From Methylomonas sp. MK1 (lineage in GTDB: Bacteria > Pseudomonadota > Gammaproteobacteria > Methylococcales > Methylomonadaceae), in the NCBI RefSeq assembly GCF_000365425.1, contig NZ_AQOV01000002.1, positions 558,001 to 622,000 on the forward strand: a DNA stretch of 64,000 bases. The letters are read 5' to 3'. Below the pieces are notes generated by a model. The model was not told the DNA's origin. It did not search any database and saw only the letters and a program-made list of their open reading frames with translations. Each line of letters opens with the position of its first letter. Positions within the stretch are counted from its first letter, which is position 1. A program made the translations under genes and the position numbers. Shown here piece by piece: positions 50,115-59,524 of this stretch.

Positions 50115-50474
50115 TCACTTCGCCTGTTTAACGAAAAAACGCAGCAGGTCTTCGCTGAGATGACCGTCAGCTGCAAATATTTTTAATTTGATTGCATATT
50201 CTCCCGGCTCCAGGGCAGGTAGATGCAGCAATACTTGACCGGGTTTTTCGCCTGGTGTGGCAGTAATGGTTTGCATTTTGTCGCCGGCACTGACCAGGAA
50301 TACTTCCGATAAATCCAACTCCACTTTGGAGTTGAACGATAGCTCCACTTGGCTGGCCAAGTTGACCGGCACCGGGTTGAGTTTTAAAGAGTTATGCGTG
50401 ACGACTGCGTGGCCGAAAGCGGTGTTACTGGCGATCAGTGCCAATGCGAACAAAGCAGGTTTGAAAAAATTCAT
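50115..50474 (-). CDS. CopC-family periplasmic copper-binding protein
   Basis: This protein of about 119 residues has a signal peptide that ends ...NTAFG and a mature N-terminus beginning His-Ala, the residue that forms the copper-binding histidine brace in CopC. The second part of the Cu(II) site, AADGH (Asp and His), is visible near the C-terminus. The Cu(I)-type Met-rich loop is absent. It delivers copper to CopD. Start at ATG 50474. It lies 10 bases after the hpnO stop. Confidence 0.85.
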   Translation of the reverse strand: MNFFKPALFALALIASNTAFGHAVVTHNSLKLNPVPVNLASQVELSFNSKVELDLSEVFLVSAGDKMQTITATPGEKPGQVLLHLPALEPGEYAIKLKIFAADGHLSEDLLRFFVKQAK

Positions 50475-50484
50475 ATATGGCACC

Positions 50485-51870
50485 TTATTTTTTGTTTTTC
50501 AGAGCGTGGCCAGCCAGGTTTTTACCCAGCGTCCAGATCGAACCGGTGACGTTGTGCGTATCGGCGATGGTTTTCTCCACGGAATTGACAATCCAATCGC
50601 GATCTTTTTGAGTCAGTGTCAGGGGAGGTAAAAACTTGACCACGTTCATACCGTGACCGGCCACTTGCGCCAGTACTCGGTGTTCCTTAAATAGCGGGAT
50701 CAGGATCATTTGGCAGAACAGGCCTTTATTGGCCGCTTCCAGCATGGCCCAGGCGGCCTTTAAACCTAAGCTTTTCGGCGATTGGAACTCGATGGCGATC
50801 ATCGAGCCTTTACCGCGCGCTTCCTTCAGGAACTCGTATTTTGGCGCCATGGCGTTGATGGTAGCGATGATGTCTTCGCCTACCTTGGCACTGTTTTCGA
50901 CCAGTTTTTCTTCGTGAACTACATGCAATGCGGACAGGCCAGCAGCCATTGCCATATTGTTTTTCGAGAAGGTCGATCCGTGGACGACGGCTCTATCCAT
51001 ACGGTTGAACACGGTGTCCATGATATGGGTGGTCATGGCGACACCGCCGACCGGGATGAAGCCGCCGGACAAGGCTTTCGCCATCAGAATCATGTCGGGT
51101 TTAACCCCCCAATGCTCGATAGCCCAAAACTTGCCGGTGCGGCCTATGCCGGTCTGGATTTCGTCGGCCACGAATAAAGTGCCGTATTTTTTGCACAAGC
51201 GTTCCACTTCCGGCAGGTAGTTATCGTCCGGGATATTGACGCCTTTGCCTTGGATGGGCTCGACAATGAAAGCCGCTACGTCTTTGCTGCTCAAAGCTTG
51301 TTCCAGTGCCGCCAAATCGTTGAATGGCACTGAGGTGCATTCGGGCAGCAGCGGGCCGAAGCCTTCGCGGAAGATGTGTTCGCCGGTCAGCGACAGTGAG
51401 CCCATGGTCAAGCCGTGATAGCCGTGGTCGCAATGCACGATACGCGAACGTTTGGTAGTGTAGCGGGCGAATTTGATCGCCGCTTCTACTGCTTCGGTGC
51501 CGGAATTGCAGAAAAACATTTTTTCCAGATTATCCGGGCAGGTAGCTAGAATTTCCTTGGCCAGCAGACCGCTAAGCAAGGACACATCCATCTGTACCAG
51601 GCTGGGTAATTCCAAGGTCAGGGTTTCTTGCAGCGCTTTGATAATGGTTGGGTGGTTGCGGCCCATCGCAAACACGCCGAAGCCGCTTAGCAAGTCCAAG
51701 TATTCGTTACCGTCTTCGTCGTAAAGATATTGGCCGATTGCTTTTTTATAGTTTCTGTCGTAACCGATAGTCCGTAAAACGCGCACCATCTGGTTGTTCA
51801 GGTGACGCTCATGCAAGTCGAATTTCTCGTCGAAGTGCTGAGTAAAAAGATCGGCAATGCTAAAAGACAT
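50485..51870 (-). CDS. hpnO: Class III aminotransferase, HpnO-like (aminohopanoid synthesis)
   Basis: This 461-residue PLP enzyme belongs to the acetylornithine/ornithine class III group. FFCNSGTEAVEAAIKFAR, the cofactor site VADEIQTGIGRTG and the PLP lysine in LMAKALSGG are complete. Its place between hpnG and copC in a hopanoid operon strongly suggests HpnO, which converts formyl- or ribosyl-type hopane side chains to the aminotriol. Sequence alone cannot exclude another amine substrate. Confidence 0.82.
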   Translation of the reverse strand: MSFSIADLFTQHFDEKFDLHERHLNNQMVRVLRTIGYDRNYKKAIGQYLYDEDGNEYLDLLSGFGVFAMGRNHPTIIKALQETLTLELPSLVQMDVSLLSGLLAKEILATCPDNLEKMFFCNSGTEAVEAAIKFARYTTKRSRIVHCDHGYHGLTMGSLSLTGEHIFREGFGPLLPECTSVPFNDLAALEQALSSKDVAAFIVEPIQGKGVNIPDDNYLPEVERLCKKYGTLFVADEIQTGIGRTGKFWAIEHWGVKPDMILMAKALSGGFIPVGGVAMTTHIMDTVFNRMDRAVVHGSTFSKNNMAMAAGLSALHVVHEEKLVENSAKVGEDIIATINAMAPKYEFLKEARGKGSMIAIEFQSPKSLGLKAAWAMLEAANKGLFCQMILIPLFKEHRVLAQVAGHGMNVVKFLPPLTLTQKDRDWIVNSVEKTIADTHNVTGSIWTLGKNLAGHALKNKK

Positions 51871-51953
51871 GTAATACCTCGTAAGTGCTTGGTTTATTTC
51901 CGGATTACGCTATGTTCCCGCTGCTTAACCCTTCAATAATTCATGGTTTTCTG

Positions 51954-52658
51954 CTAAAAAACGATGATTTCGTTTAGTTGTTTGGCAATGATTTTCAAGG
52001 TTTTTTGCGCGGCATGAAAATGTAAGCCCAGCTTGATCAGGCTGGGTGCTTCCCATGGGTGGGTTGCCAAAAAACGCAAGAGTTTGCTGGTTTCTACCTG
52101 CCCCTGACCATTCAAGGCCTGAGTAACTGCTTGGGGTAGGCTCATGCTTACCGGATCGGCAATCGTACGAATTGCCAGACAAGGTAAGTTTGATTGCTCG
52201 GCAATTTTGGCCATGGCGCAGCTTTCCATGTCCAAGGCAATCGCACCGGTTTGCCGGTATATATTGTGCTTATCGCTACTGTTGCTGACGATATGACTGC
52301 TTTCAGCCAACTTGCCATTGGAAATCGGAAACTGCTTATCCAGCAACTCATGCAGACGCTTACGCCAGCGGGGGTCGGTATCGAACACCTGTTGTTGCTC
52401 CGATAACAGCTGCTCGGCCAACATCAGATCGCCCGGTTTCAATTGCGGCGACAATGCGGCCGCGCAGCCCCAACTGATCAGTTTTTTGGCGCCTTTGGCG
52501 ATTAACAGATGCGTGGCTCGTTCCGCGTTGACCGGTCCGGCACCGGCAAATGCTAAGAGAACGTTATCGGCGATGCTGACGCAATCACCCTGGACCAACT
52601 TTAGGCGGGTCAGGGTGGAGAGCTCTTCCGGTAAAGCAACAAGAATTCCTATGGTCAC
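51954..52658 (-). CDS. hpnG: Hopanoid-associated nucleosidase/phosphorylase
   Basis: This 234-residue member of the purine-nucleoside phosphorylase/MTA nucleosidase fold removes adenine from adenosylhopane to give ribosylhopane. The GILVALPEEL opening, the FAGAGPVNAERAT substrate loop and ALDMESCAMAKIA are visible. The start is GTG, overlapping the shc stop by 4 bases (GTGA), so translation is coupled to the cyclase. It is 83 bases upstream of hpnO in the same direction. Confidence 0.88.
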   Translation of the reverse strand: MTIGILVALPEELSTLTRLKLVQGDCVSIADNVLLAFAGAGPVNAERATHLLIAKGAKKLISWGCAAALSPQLKPGDLMLAEQLLSEQQQVFDTDPRWRKRLHELLDKQFPISNGKLAESSHIVSNSSDKHNIYRQTGAIALDMESCAMAKIAEQSNLPCLAIRTIADPVSMSLPQAVTQALNGQGQVETSKLLRFLATHPWEAPSLIKLGLHFHAAQKTLKIIAKQLNEIIVF

Positions 52659-54613
52659 TGTTTGGCTAATTCGTTACGGTATCTAGCCAAAGCCCACAAG
52701 GGGAAGAACTTGTCATAGCCGTGATACTTCAAATAAAACACTTTTGGAAAGCCCGGTGCGGTAAAGCAAGGGTCATTCCATACGCCATCGGCTTGTTGAC
52801 TGCGCAGCAGGAAGTCGATGCCGGCTTTGACTTCCTGGCTGTGGACTTCGCCGGCGGCGATCAAACCCAGCACGGCCCAAGCGGTTTGGAAGGCGGTGCT
52901 GAAATGGTAGCGGCCGCGAAATTTTTTATCGTCGTGATAACTCAAGTTGTCTTCGCCCCAGCCGCCGTCTTCGCGTTGGACGCTTTTTAACCATGCCGCC
53001 GCTTTGGTGTACATCGGGTCGGTTTTCGGTACATTGGTTTGCTCCAGGCCCAGCAAGGCAGACCAGGTGCCGTAAATGTAATTGGTTCCCCAGCGGCCGA
53101 ACCACGAACCGTCGGCTTCTTGATCGCCACGGATGTATTCGATGGTGCGTTCCAGTGCCGGCAAATATTCGTCGTGATCTTTCGCGACCCGGGCCATCAA
53201 CATCGCACAGCGGGCGCTGACGTCGACAGTGGGTGGGTCAAGTAGAGCACCGTGGTCGGCGAACGGAATTTCGTTCAAATAGTAATAAGTGTTATCGACA
53301 TCAAAGGCACCGTAGCCGCCATTTTGCGATTGCATACCGACGATCCAGCGCGTCGCTCTGTGAATAGACTCATCTAGTTCAGGCAGATTGGAATCGGCCA
53401 TGGCAAAACCCACGACCGCAGTGTCGTCAACATCGGGGTAATGCGGATTGGCGAATTGAAATGCCCAGCCGCCGCCAGCCAGATTGGGGCGGCGCACGCG
53501 CCAGTCGCCGGGTTCGTCGGACAATTGCACGCTTTTTAGCCAATCGTAAGCTTTAGTAAGGCTGGGTGTATTTGCTGCCTTATCGGATTCTTGCAATGCT
53601 AGCGCTGCGAGCGCCGTATCCCAAACCGGCGACAGGCAAGGTTGGCAATAGGCATAATCGTCTTTGACCACCAGAAGTTTGTCGATGGACTGGCGGGCGA
53701 TCAAGACATTGGGGTGGTCTTTTGGGAAACCCAACAGTAACATTGATTGATAGGCGTTAACCATGGCTGGGAAAATGCCGCCCAAACCATCTTCGCCATT
53801 CAGCCGTTCGGTAAACCAATCCACGGCTTTTTGAATGGCGTGTTCGCGCATGCGTTGTGGAATCAACGGCTCAGTAACGCGGCCCAGTTTATCCAGGCCC
53901 AGGAAGAATTTATTCAGCAGAGTCCGTTCCGGAAAGTAATGTTTTTCCTCGTCCGGATGAACGACAAACAATTCCAAGACGTTGACCTTATGCGGATTTT
54001 TGGCTTTGGCCTTTAAGGTACACATGATGAACAGCGGTACCATCACGGTGCGCGACCAATAGGACACTTTGTCCAGATGAAACGGAAACCAGCTGGGGAG
54101 CAGCATAATTTCCACCGGAATATAGGGTACGCCGCGCCACGGCAATTGTTCGAATATCGCCAGCGCGATACGAGTGAAGACATTGGCGCGCGCGGCGCCG
54201 CCTTGGCTGAGTATCCAGTCGCGCAATTTAACCATATGTGGCGCGTCGATGGAGTCGCCCGCCATTTTCAAAGCGTAATAAGTTTTCACGCTACCGCTGA
54301 TGTCTCCGGGGCCGCCGGTAAATAGCGGATAGCTGCCGTCTTCGGCTTGGCGGCTGCGCAAGTAAACGGCGATTTTGCGCTGCAATTCTTCGTCGATGTC
54401 GTCCAGGTAGTGCATCATCATGATGTATTCGGACGGGATGGTGCAGTCGGCTTCCAGTTCAAATACCCAATAACCTTCCGGGCTTTGCAAACTGAGTAAT
54501 TTGGCTTGGGCGCGTTCGATGGCGGCATTCAGTAAGCCAAGGCCGGTCGTTTTGCCGGTATTGGCATTGCTGATGTCTTGGCTGCTGGTATCTATATGGG
54601 CTTCAGTAAACAT
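52655..54613 (-). CDS. shc: Squalene-hopene cyclase
   Basis: This 652-residue membrane-associated terpene cyclase turns squalene into hopene and hopanol. The acid motif DVDD (Asp394, Asp396, Asp397) that starts cyclisation is present. Many QW repeats can be seen (GYWVFELEADCT, QNGGYGAFD, DGSWFGRWG, EDGGWGED). Length is normal. It lies 9 bases after the squalene-synthase gene and overlaps hpnG. Confidence 0.96.
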   Translation of the reverse strand: MFTEAHIDTSSQDISNANTGKTTGLGLLNAAIERAQAKLLSLQSPEGYWVFELEADCTIPSEYIMMMHYLDDIDEELQRKIAVYLRSRQAEDGSYPLFTGGPGDISGSVKTYYALKMAGDSIDAPHMVKLRDWILSQGGAARANVFTRIALAIFEQLPWRGVPYIPVEIMLLPSWFPFHLDKVSYWSRTVMVPLFIMCTLKAKAKNPHKVNVLELFVVHPDEEKHYFPERTLLNKFFLGLDKLGRVTEPLIPQRMREHAIQKAVDWFTERLNGEDGLGGIFPAMVNAYQSMLLLGFPKDHPNVLIARQSIDKLLVVKDDYAYCQPCLSPVWDTALAALALQESDKAANTPSLTKAYDWLKSVQLSDEPGDWRVRRPNLAGGGWAFQFANPHYPDVDDTAVVGFAMADSNLPELDESIHRATRWIVGMQSQNGGYGAFDVDNTYYYLNEIPFADHGALLDPPTVDVSARCAMLMARVAKDHDEYLPALERTIEYIRGDQEADGSWFGRWGTNYIYGTWSALLGLEQTNVPKTDPMYTKAAAWLKSVQREDGGWGEDNLSYHDDKKFRGRYHFSTAFQTAWAVLGLIAAGEVHSQEVKAGIDFLLRSQQADGVWNDPCFTAPGFPKVFYLKYHGYDKFFPLWALARYRNELAKQ

Positions 54614-54622
54614 AGTGATTCC

Positions 54623-55714
54623 TTATTGTCCAGTGTGCGATATAGGTGAATAGTGCCAATCCGGCGATTTCAAATTACGGCTGGTCAGGTTAAACAGTAG
54701 GGATAGCAGCATATTGCTGCGCACGGTCAACTTGGTGGCGACAATAGTGGCTTTGACGCTGTTGCGACTGATTTTGACCTGATTGGATTCGTTGAAATTA
54801 AGGTTTGCCTTGATTTTCTTCAAGGTGAGCACGGCCATGCCTAAGGCCCACAAGCAAAAATTGCGGATACCGGTTTCATGGCTGGGCAGGAGTTGGGTGT
54901 AAGTTAATGCATTCTGCAAGTGCCCATGAGCGATGGCCACCAGGTGGCTTAGGCCGCGGCGGAAACGCTCGTCGTCGGTCGCCGGCGTCAGTTCGGCCAG
55001 ATTAAAGCCGGTCTCGGTGAAAATGTCTTGCGGTAACCAGCACACGCCGCGTTTGGCGTCATCCCAAATATCTTTCAGGATATTGGTCATTTGCAGGCCT
55101 TGACCAAAGGAGACTGAGAGTCTTAGTAGCTCCTCGCGATGCGCGGCGATTTCCGGCGAATAATGGCAGAACAACTTGGCCAGCATCTCACCAACGCAGC
55201 CGGCTACGTAATAGCAGTAGTCATCCATGTCTTTCATGGTTTTCAAGCCGGCATGCAAATCCAGTGCTTGATACACCGGCATGCCGTTCGCCATCGTTTT
55301 CACGCAACACGCTAGGGCTTCGATTTGCGGAGCGTCCAGTGAGCGGGTTATGGCAATCACGCGAGGCACCAGCTGGATCAAGCTATGTTCGGCCGGAATG
55401 GTTTGCGCCGAGAGTAGCGGGGCCAGCTCGGAGCTGAATACGTCTGCGTTATTGCCGGTGTTGACTATGTCTATAAAAGCGCTGCAAAAGTATTTTTTTT
55501 GTTCGGCGCTAAGGGATATTTCGTCTTCTATGGTGTCTACGATGCGGCACAGCAAATAAGCATTGGCCACAGCCGGATACAACTCTCCAGGTAGCTGCGG
55601 AATAGTTAGCGCAAACGTGCGCGACACGCCTTCAAGCAGGGTGGCTTGCAGTTCGGCGTCGGGTAGTTGTCTGAGCAACTCCGGATTGTTGATTAGTGTT
55701 TGAGATCCGTTCAT
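54623..55714 (-). CDS. Squalene synthase (farnesyl-diphosphate farnesyltransferase)
   Basis: This protein of about 363 residues joins two farnesyl diphosphates to squalene. The two aspartate-rich motifs are present: DTIED (Asp60-Asp64) and DIWDD near residue 210. The opening GVSRTFALTIPQLPGEL, the length and a hydrophobic region near residue 280 favour the single-enzyme squalene synthase over the HpnCDE route. The ATG at 55714 is chosen; a TTG at 55723 is possible. It is the first gene of the hopanoid operon and feeds the cyclase directly. Confidence 0.9.
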   Translation of the reverse strand: MNGSQTLINNPELLRQLPDAELQATLLEGVSRTFALTIPQLPGELYPAVANAYLLCRIVDTIEDEISLSAEQKKYFCSAFIDIVNTGNNADVFSSELAPLLSAQTIPAEHSLIQLVPRVIAITRSLDAPQIEALACCVKTMANGMPVYQALDLHAGLKTMKDMDDYCYYVAGCVGEMLAKLFCHYSPEIAAHREELLRLSVSFGQGLQMTNILKDIWDDAKRGVCWLPQDIFTETGFNLAELTPATDDERFRRGLSHLVAIAHGHLQNALTYTQLLPSHETGIRNFCLWALGMAVLTLKKIKANLNFNESNQVKISRNSVKATIVATKLTVRSNMLLSLLFNLTSRNLKSPDWHYSPISHTGQ

Positions 55715-56153
55715 CTGTATCAAGGCTAACTATTAGTTGCCCAAATGATAGACTGTTTGTTGGTGTTTTGCAAAGTGATGTTGCTTTATGGCAAATTTGT
55801 CGAAATGCTGCTGTCAAAAGCAATGTGCGAGTTCGAGCTTCCGGTCTTTGTTGTTGTTTTAGAAAAATAATTATGGTTTTTTAGCGGCCATGCTTTCTTG
55901 TGGTTGTTAAGCGGCTTTGTGTGGCTTTCAGGAAATGTGCGCATGTTCTTGTTGTTTTTTGCGTATTTTATCTGGAGTATGTTGTTGGAAAGTGGTATTC
56001 TGACCACATCTAATTGTGCGCCTCGAGCCTCATTGATGGTCTAAATAGGCCGCAGCAGGTGTCACTACTAGGATGGTTATCGGTTTGCGGCTGTTGTTTT
56101 TTTGTAACAGCAGTGGTCGCTGGATGTCGTGATAGTTTTTGGAGAATAATGCT
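55715..56153. other. Divergent control region of the hopanoid genes
   Basis: This 439-base AT-rich gap separates the minus-strand operon from hpnH and should hold promoters for both. Two small hairpins are visible: GTGGT/ACCAC near 55990-56006 and GCTGTT/AACAGC at 56090-56111, 43 bases before the hpnH start. No recognised operator or riboswitch was found. Confidence 0.45.
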
Positions 56154-57257
56154 GTGAGTGTTCCTTTACGTCAGCAATTGGCTGTAGGTAGTTATCTGAT
56201 CAAGCAAAAAATCAAAGGTGTAAAAAAGTACCCTTTGGTTTTGATGCTGGAGCCCCTGTTCAGATGCAATTTAGCATGCGCGGGCTGCGGTAAAATCGAT
56301 TATCCCGATGATATTCTGGACAAGCGACTCTCTGTTGAGGAATGTTTGGCTGCGGTTGATGAGTGCGGCGCGCCCATGGTGTCCATTCCAGGTGGCGAAC
56401 CCTTGATTCATAAAGAAATGCCGCAGATCGTGGCCGGTATCGTTGCCAGAAAGAAATTTGTTTATCTGTGCACCAACGCCTTGTTGTTAAGAAAACGGAT
56501 TAACGATTACACGCCGTCGCCTTATCTGACGTTTTCCGTGCATCTTGATGGTTTAAAAGATCGACATGATGCTTCTGTTTGTCAGGAAGGCGTTTTCGAC
56601 ATCGCTGTCGAAGCGATCAAGTTGGCCTTGAGTAAGGGATTTAGAGTGACCGTCAATTGCACCTTGTTCCAAGGGGAAACCCCGGAAGAAGTGGCGCAGT
56701 TTCTGGATTATGCGATGGAGTTAGGTGTGGAGGGTATTACTATCGCGCCTGGATTCAGCTACGAGCGCGCGCCTAAGCAAGACGTATTTATTAAAGGTCT
56801 TGACGTTAAAAACCTGTTTCGCGGGATTTTCAAAATCGGCAAGACCCGTAAGTGGAAATTAAACCATTCATCGCTGTATTTGGATTATTTGGCCGGCAAT
56901 CAGAATTACGATTGTACGCCATGGGGTAATCCAACACGCAACGTGTTTGGCTGGCAAAAACCTTGCTACTTGTTAGCTGACGAAGGTAATGCTAACTCTT
57001 TTCAGGAATTGCTGGATGATACGCCTTGGGACAAATACGGCACGGTGAAAAACCCTAAGTGCGCTAACTGCATGGCGCATTGCGGCTATGAGGCAACGGC
57101 GGTTGAGGATACCTTGGCGCATCCATTGAAAGCACTTTGGGCTGCGGTGCGCGGTCCCAAAACCTCCGGTGAAATGGTTGCCGAAAAGCAGCCGGAGTTT
57201 ATTGCTTCTTTCAAAAAATCGGCAATTTCCGAGATTCCAGTAAAAGTAGAGTCTTAA
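56154..57257 (+). CDS. hpnH: Hopanoid adenosyltransferase, radical SAM (HpnH)
   Basis: This protein of about 367 residues adds the 5'-deoxyadenosyl group to diploptene, making adenosylhopane. The radical-SAM cluster CNLACAGC (Cys38, Cys42, Cys45) and GGEPLIH are visible. A C-terminal cysteine set (CANCMAHCGYEATA) marks the HpnH family. The GTG at 56154 has GGAG nine bases upstream and gives the usual start MSVPLRQQ; a TTG at 56139 is less likely. hpnM and an mlaA-like gene follow. Confidence 0.95.
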   Translation: MSVPLRQQLAVGSYLIKQKIKGVKKYPLVLMLEPLFRCNLACAGCGKIDYPDDILDKRLSVEECLAAVDECGAPMVSIPGGEPLIHKEMPQIVAGIVARKKFVYLCTNALLLRKRINDYTPSPYLTFSVHLDGLKDRHDASVCQEGVFDIAVEAIKLALSKGFRVTVNCTLFQGETPEEVAQFLDYAMELGVEGITIAPGFSYERAPKQDVFIKGLDVKNLFRGIFKIGKTRKWKLNHSSLYLDYLAGNQNYDCTPWGNPTRNVFGWQKPCYLLADEGNANSFQELLDDTPWDKYGTVKNPKCANCMAHCGYEATAVEDTLAHPLKALWAAVRGPKTSGEMVAEKQPEFIASFKKSAISEIPVKVES

Positions 57258-57303
57258 GACGAACCCAGGACGTCATCCTCATTAACAGGTTTTCATAACG
57301 GCT

Positions 57304-57909
57304 ATGTTTAAAAAATTGTATTTCGGTCTTAGTTTGCTAATGCTTGTCTGTCTGTCTTCCTTAGCTAATGCTGAAGAGATTTCTGCGCGTCAGGTCGTCG
57401 AGGAGTTTCAAAACCAGTTGCTGAACGTAATGAAGGCGGGTAAAGAGCTTGGCTTTCAAGGGCGCTACGACAAACTGGATGTGGCGGTAAAGAAAAGTCA
57501 CGATCTGCCTAAAATCGCCAGAATCGTGGTAGGAAAGCAATGGGAAGAATTGACAACTGAGCAGCAGAACAAACTGGAAAGCGTATTCAGCAAGCTCAGT
57601 GTGTCGGCTTATGCTCACAACTTTAAAGACTATTCGGGCGAATCGTTTACTTTTGCATCCGAAGAGGAAACCGGCAGGGGCGGTGTGGTGATTCACACCA
57701 ATTTGCATATTCCCGGCGAAAAGGATGTCAAGTTCGATTATATGATGAAGAAAAAAGACGATGGCTGGCAAATTATCAATATAATAGCCGATGGCGTCAG
57801 TGATTTGGCATTGAAAAGATCGGATTACACTAGTGTGCTAAGCCGTGATGGGTTTGATGCCTTGATCGTTAAAATCACTGAGAAAATTGAAAGTTACGCA
57901 AAACAATAA
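57304..57909 (+). CDS. hpnM: MlaC/Ttg2D-family periplasmic protein (HpnM)
   Basis: This 201-residue secreted protein has a signal sequence ending ...SSLANA and the MlaC/Ttg2D fold (LGFQGRYDKLD, FSKLSVSAYAHNFKDYSGE, WQIINIIADGVSDLALKRSDYTSVL in parts). The family binds phospholipids or hopanoids in the periplasm. Position after hpnH and before an mlaA-like lipoprotein supports a hopanoid transport role, as for HpnM. Confidence 0.85.
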   Translation: MFKKLYFGLSLLMLVCLSSLANAEEISARQVVEEFQNQLLNVMKAGKELGFQGRYDKLDVAVKKSHDLPKIARIVVGKQWEELTTEQQNKLESVFSKLSVSAYAHNFKDYSGESFTFASEEETGRGGVVIHTNLHIPGEKDVKFDYMMKKKDDGWQIINIIADGVSDLALKRSDYTSVLSRDGFDALIVKITEKIESYAKQ

Positions 57910-57930
57910 GTTTGTTAGGAATCGTCAGTA

Positions 57931-58950
57931 ATGTATAGCCCCCGTTATCAAGGCAACAGCCAGACATCCCTGTTATGGGTGCTGTTATTTTCCAGCGCAT
58001 TATCGGTAACCGGGTGTGCTACCACGGATAAGCATCCGGTTGATGCCAACAGGGCGTCTAAAGCTAAGTCAGACGCAGCAGATCCTTACGAAGGTTTTAA
58101 TCGCTCCATGTACGGTTTTAACATGGGCTTGGATAAGCATTTGCTGAAGCCCATCGCTAATGGTTACAAGACTGTAACCCCCAATTTCATGCAAACTGGA
58201 GTCAGCAACTTTTTTACCAATCTTAAAGGTATCAATGTTGTTTTGAACGATGTTCTGCAAGGTAAGTTTGAACAAGGTGCTTCTGATACTGGGCGATTCT
58301 TGACCAATTCCACGGTTGGTTTGCTCGGTTTATTTGATGTGGCCAGCGACTTGGGATTGCAAAGCAATGTTGAAGATTTTGGTCAAACACTCGCGGTCTG
58401 GGGTGTCGATCAAGGCCCCTACTTGGTATTGCCGGTTTTGGGGCCGACTACTGTGCGTGATGGCGCGGCAATTGTGGTGGATAAAGCCGCCAATCCAGGA
58501 ACTTACGTGCCGGGGACGGGTATTGTCGAGGGTATTAACGACAGAGCAAATGCCGAAGGTGCGTTGAATTTTATCGACGAAGCGGCGTTGGATCCTTATG
58601 TATTTACCCGCGAGTCATTTTTGCAATACCGCAAAAACTTGATCAATGACGGTAAGAGTAATTCGACTGACTATGATCTGGACATAGACGCGGATGTCGA
58701 TGTCGGCGAAATTTCTTCAGCAAAGCCTAAAGAAACTAACGCGACGCAAAAACCAAAAGCCGATACGGCTAAAAAACTACCCGGCCACGTGCAAAATAGC
58801 ATTGAGGTAGGTCCTGGCAGCGCAAAGGCAGGTAGCGCTGCGTTCGATAGCATGTCCAAATCGTTCGATAATGCTGCTTTGGAATTTGAAAAAGCCTCGG
58901 ACAAAATGGACCAAATGAGTAAAAAAAAAAGACCGCTTAAGCGCCATTAA
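57931..58950 (+). CDS. MlaA/VacJ-family outer-membrane lipoprotein
   Basis: This 339-residue protein has a lipobox (VTGCAT) and the MlaA core: DPYEGFNRSMYGFN, LKPIANGYKTV, then GLFDVASDLGL and GPYLVLPVLGPTTVRD. MlaA forms a channel in the outer membrane that removes misplaced phospholipid. A low-complexity tail of about 100 residues (Lys/Asp/Ala-rich, with a basic end KKKRPLKRH) is longer than in most members. It follows hpnM by 21 bases and is probably its partner in lipid movement. Confidence 0.88.
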   Translation: MYSPRYQGNSQTSLLWVLLFSSALSVTGCATTDKHPVDANRASKAKSDAADPYEGFNRSMYGFNMGLDKHLLKPIANGYKTVTPNFMQTGVSNFFTNLKGINVVLNDVLQGKFEQGASDTGRFLTNSTVGLLGLFDVASDLGLQSNVEDFGQTLAVWGVDQGPYLVLPVLGPTTVRDGAAIVVDKAANPGTYVPGTGIVEGINDRANAEGALNFIDEAALDPYVFTRESFLQYRKNLINDGKSNSTDYDLDIDADVDVGEISSAKPKETNATQKPKADTAKKLPGHVQNSIEVGPGSAKAGSAAFDSMSKSFDNAALEFEKASDKMDQMSKKKRPLKRH

Positions 58951-58992
58951 TTTTGTTTGAAGAGACGCAGGGAAGTGTCTCCGTAGTATTTC

Positions 58993-59508
58993 TCAGTAAT
59001 GCAATAAGGAATGCACTTCGTAGTTCCCCAGTTTTTCCCGCCCTTGCAAGAAGTCCAGTTCCACCACAAAAGCGCAGGCTACCACGGTAGCGCCCAGCTT
59101 TTCGATCAGATCGCAACTCGCCTTGGCGGTGCCGCCGGTGGCCAGTAAATCGTCGATTAACAATACCTTATCGTTGCTGTCTACCGCATCGATATGCACT
59201 TCCAGTTCCGCCGAACCGTATTCCAGGTCGTAAGATACACTTTGCACGTCATAAGGCAGTTTGCCAGGCTTTCTGAGCGGTATAAAGGGAATGCCCAGTT
59301 CCCAGGCAACCAGCGAACCGAAGATAAAGCCGCGCGCTTCCATGCCGGCCACTGCGGTAATGTCACGACCTAAAAACGGATGCAGCAGTTGGTGCACGGC
59401 CAAGCGCAACGTTGCCGGGTCTTTGACCAGCGGCGTTATGTCTTTGAAAATGATGCCGGGTTTTGGGAAATCCGGAATGTCGCGAATCTTGTTTCTCAAT
59501 CTGTCCAT
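58993..59508 (-). CDS. apt: Adenine phosphoribosyltransferase
   Basis: This 171-residue enzyme makes AMP from adenine and PRPP. The PRPP-binding loop VLLIDDLLATGGTA and the opening IRDIPDFPKPGIIFKDITPL (shortened) are typical. The ATG at 59508 has AGGAGAG just upstream; the frame stays open further. It lies right after dxs2 in the same direction. Because HpnG is expected to release adenine, salvage by Apt next to the hopanoid region makes sense; the link is inferred. Confidence 0.95.
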   Translation of the reverse strand: MDRLRNKIRDIPDFPKPGIIFKDITPLVKDPATLRLAVHQLLHPFLGRDITAVAGMEARGFIFGSLVAWELGIPFIPLRKPGKLPYDVQSVSYDLEYGSAELEVHIDAVDSNDKVLLIDDLLATGGTAKASCDLIEKLGATVVACAFVVELDFLQGREKLGNYEVHSLLHY

Positions 59509-59524
59509 CGTCTCTCCTCTTCGT

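Noticed and set aside
54623..55714. HpnC/HpnD-type or phytoene-synthase identity for the squalene-synthase gene
   Set aside because: The length of about 363 residues and the C-terminal hydrophobic region fit the single-enzyme squalene synthase better than the roughly 280-residue HpnC/D or CrtB; no HpnE-like oxidoreductase is adjacent.
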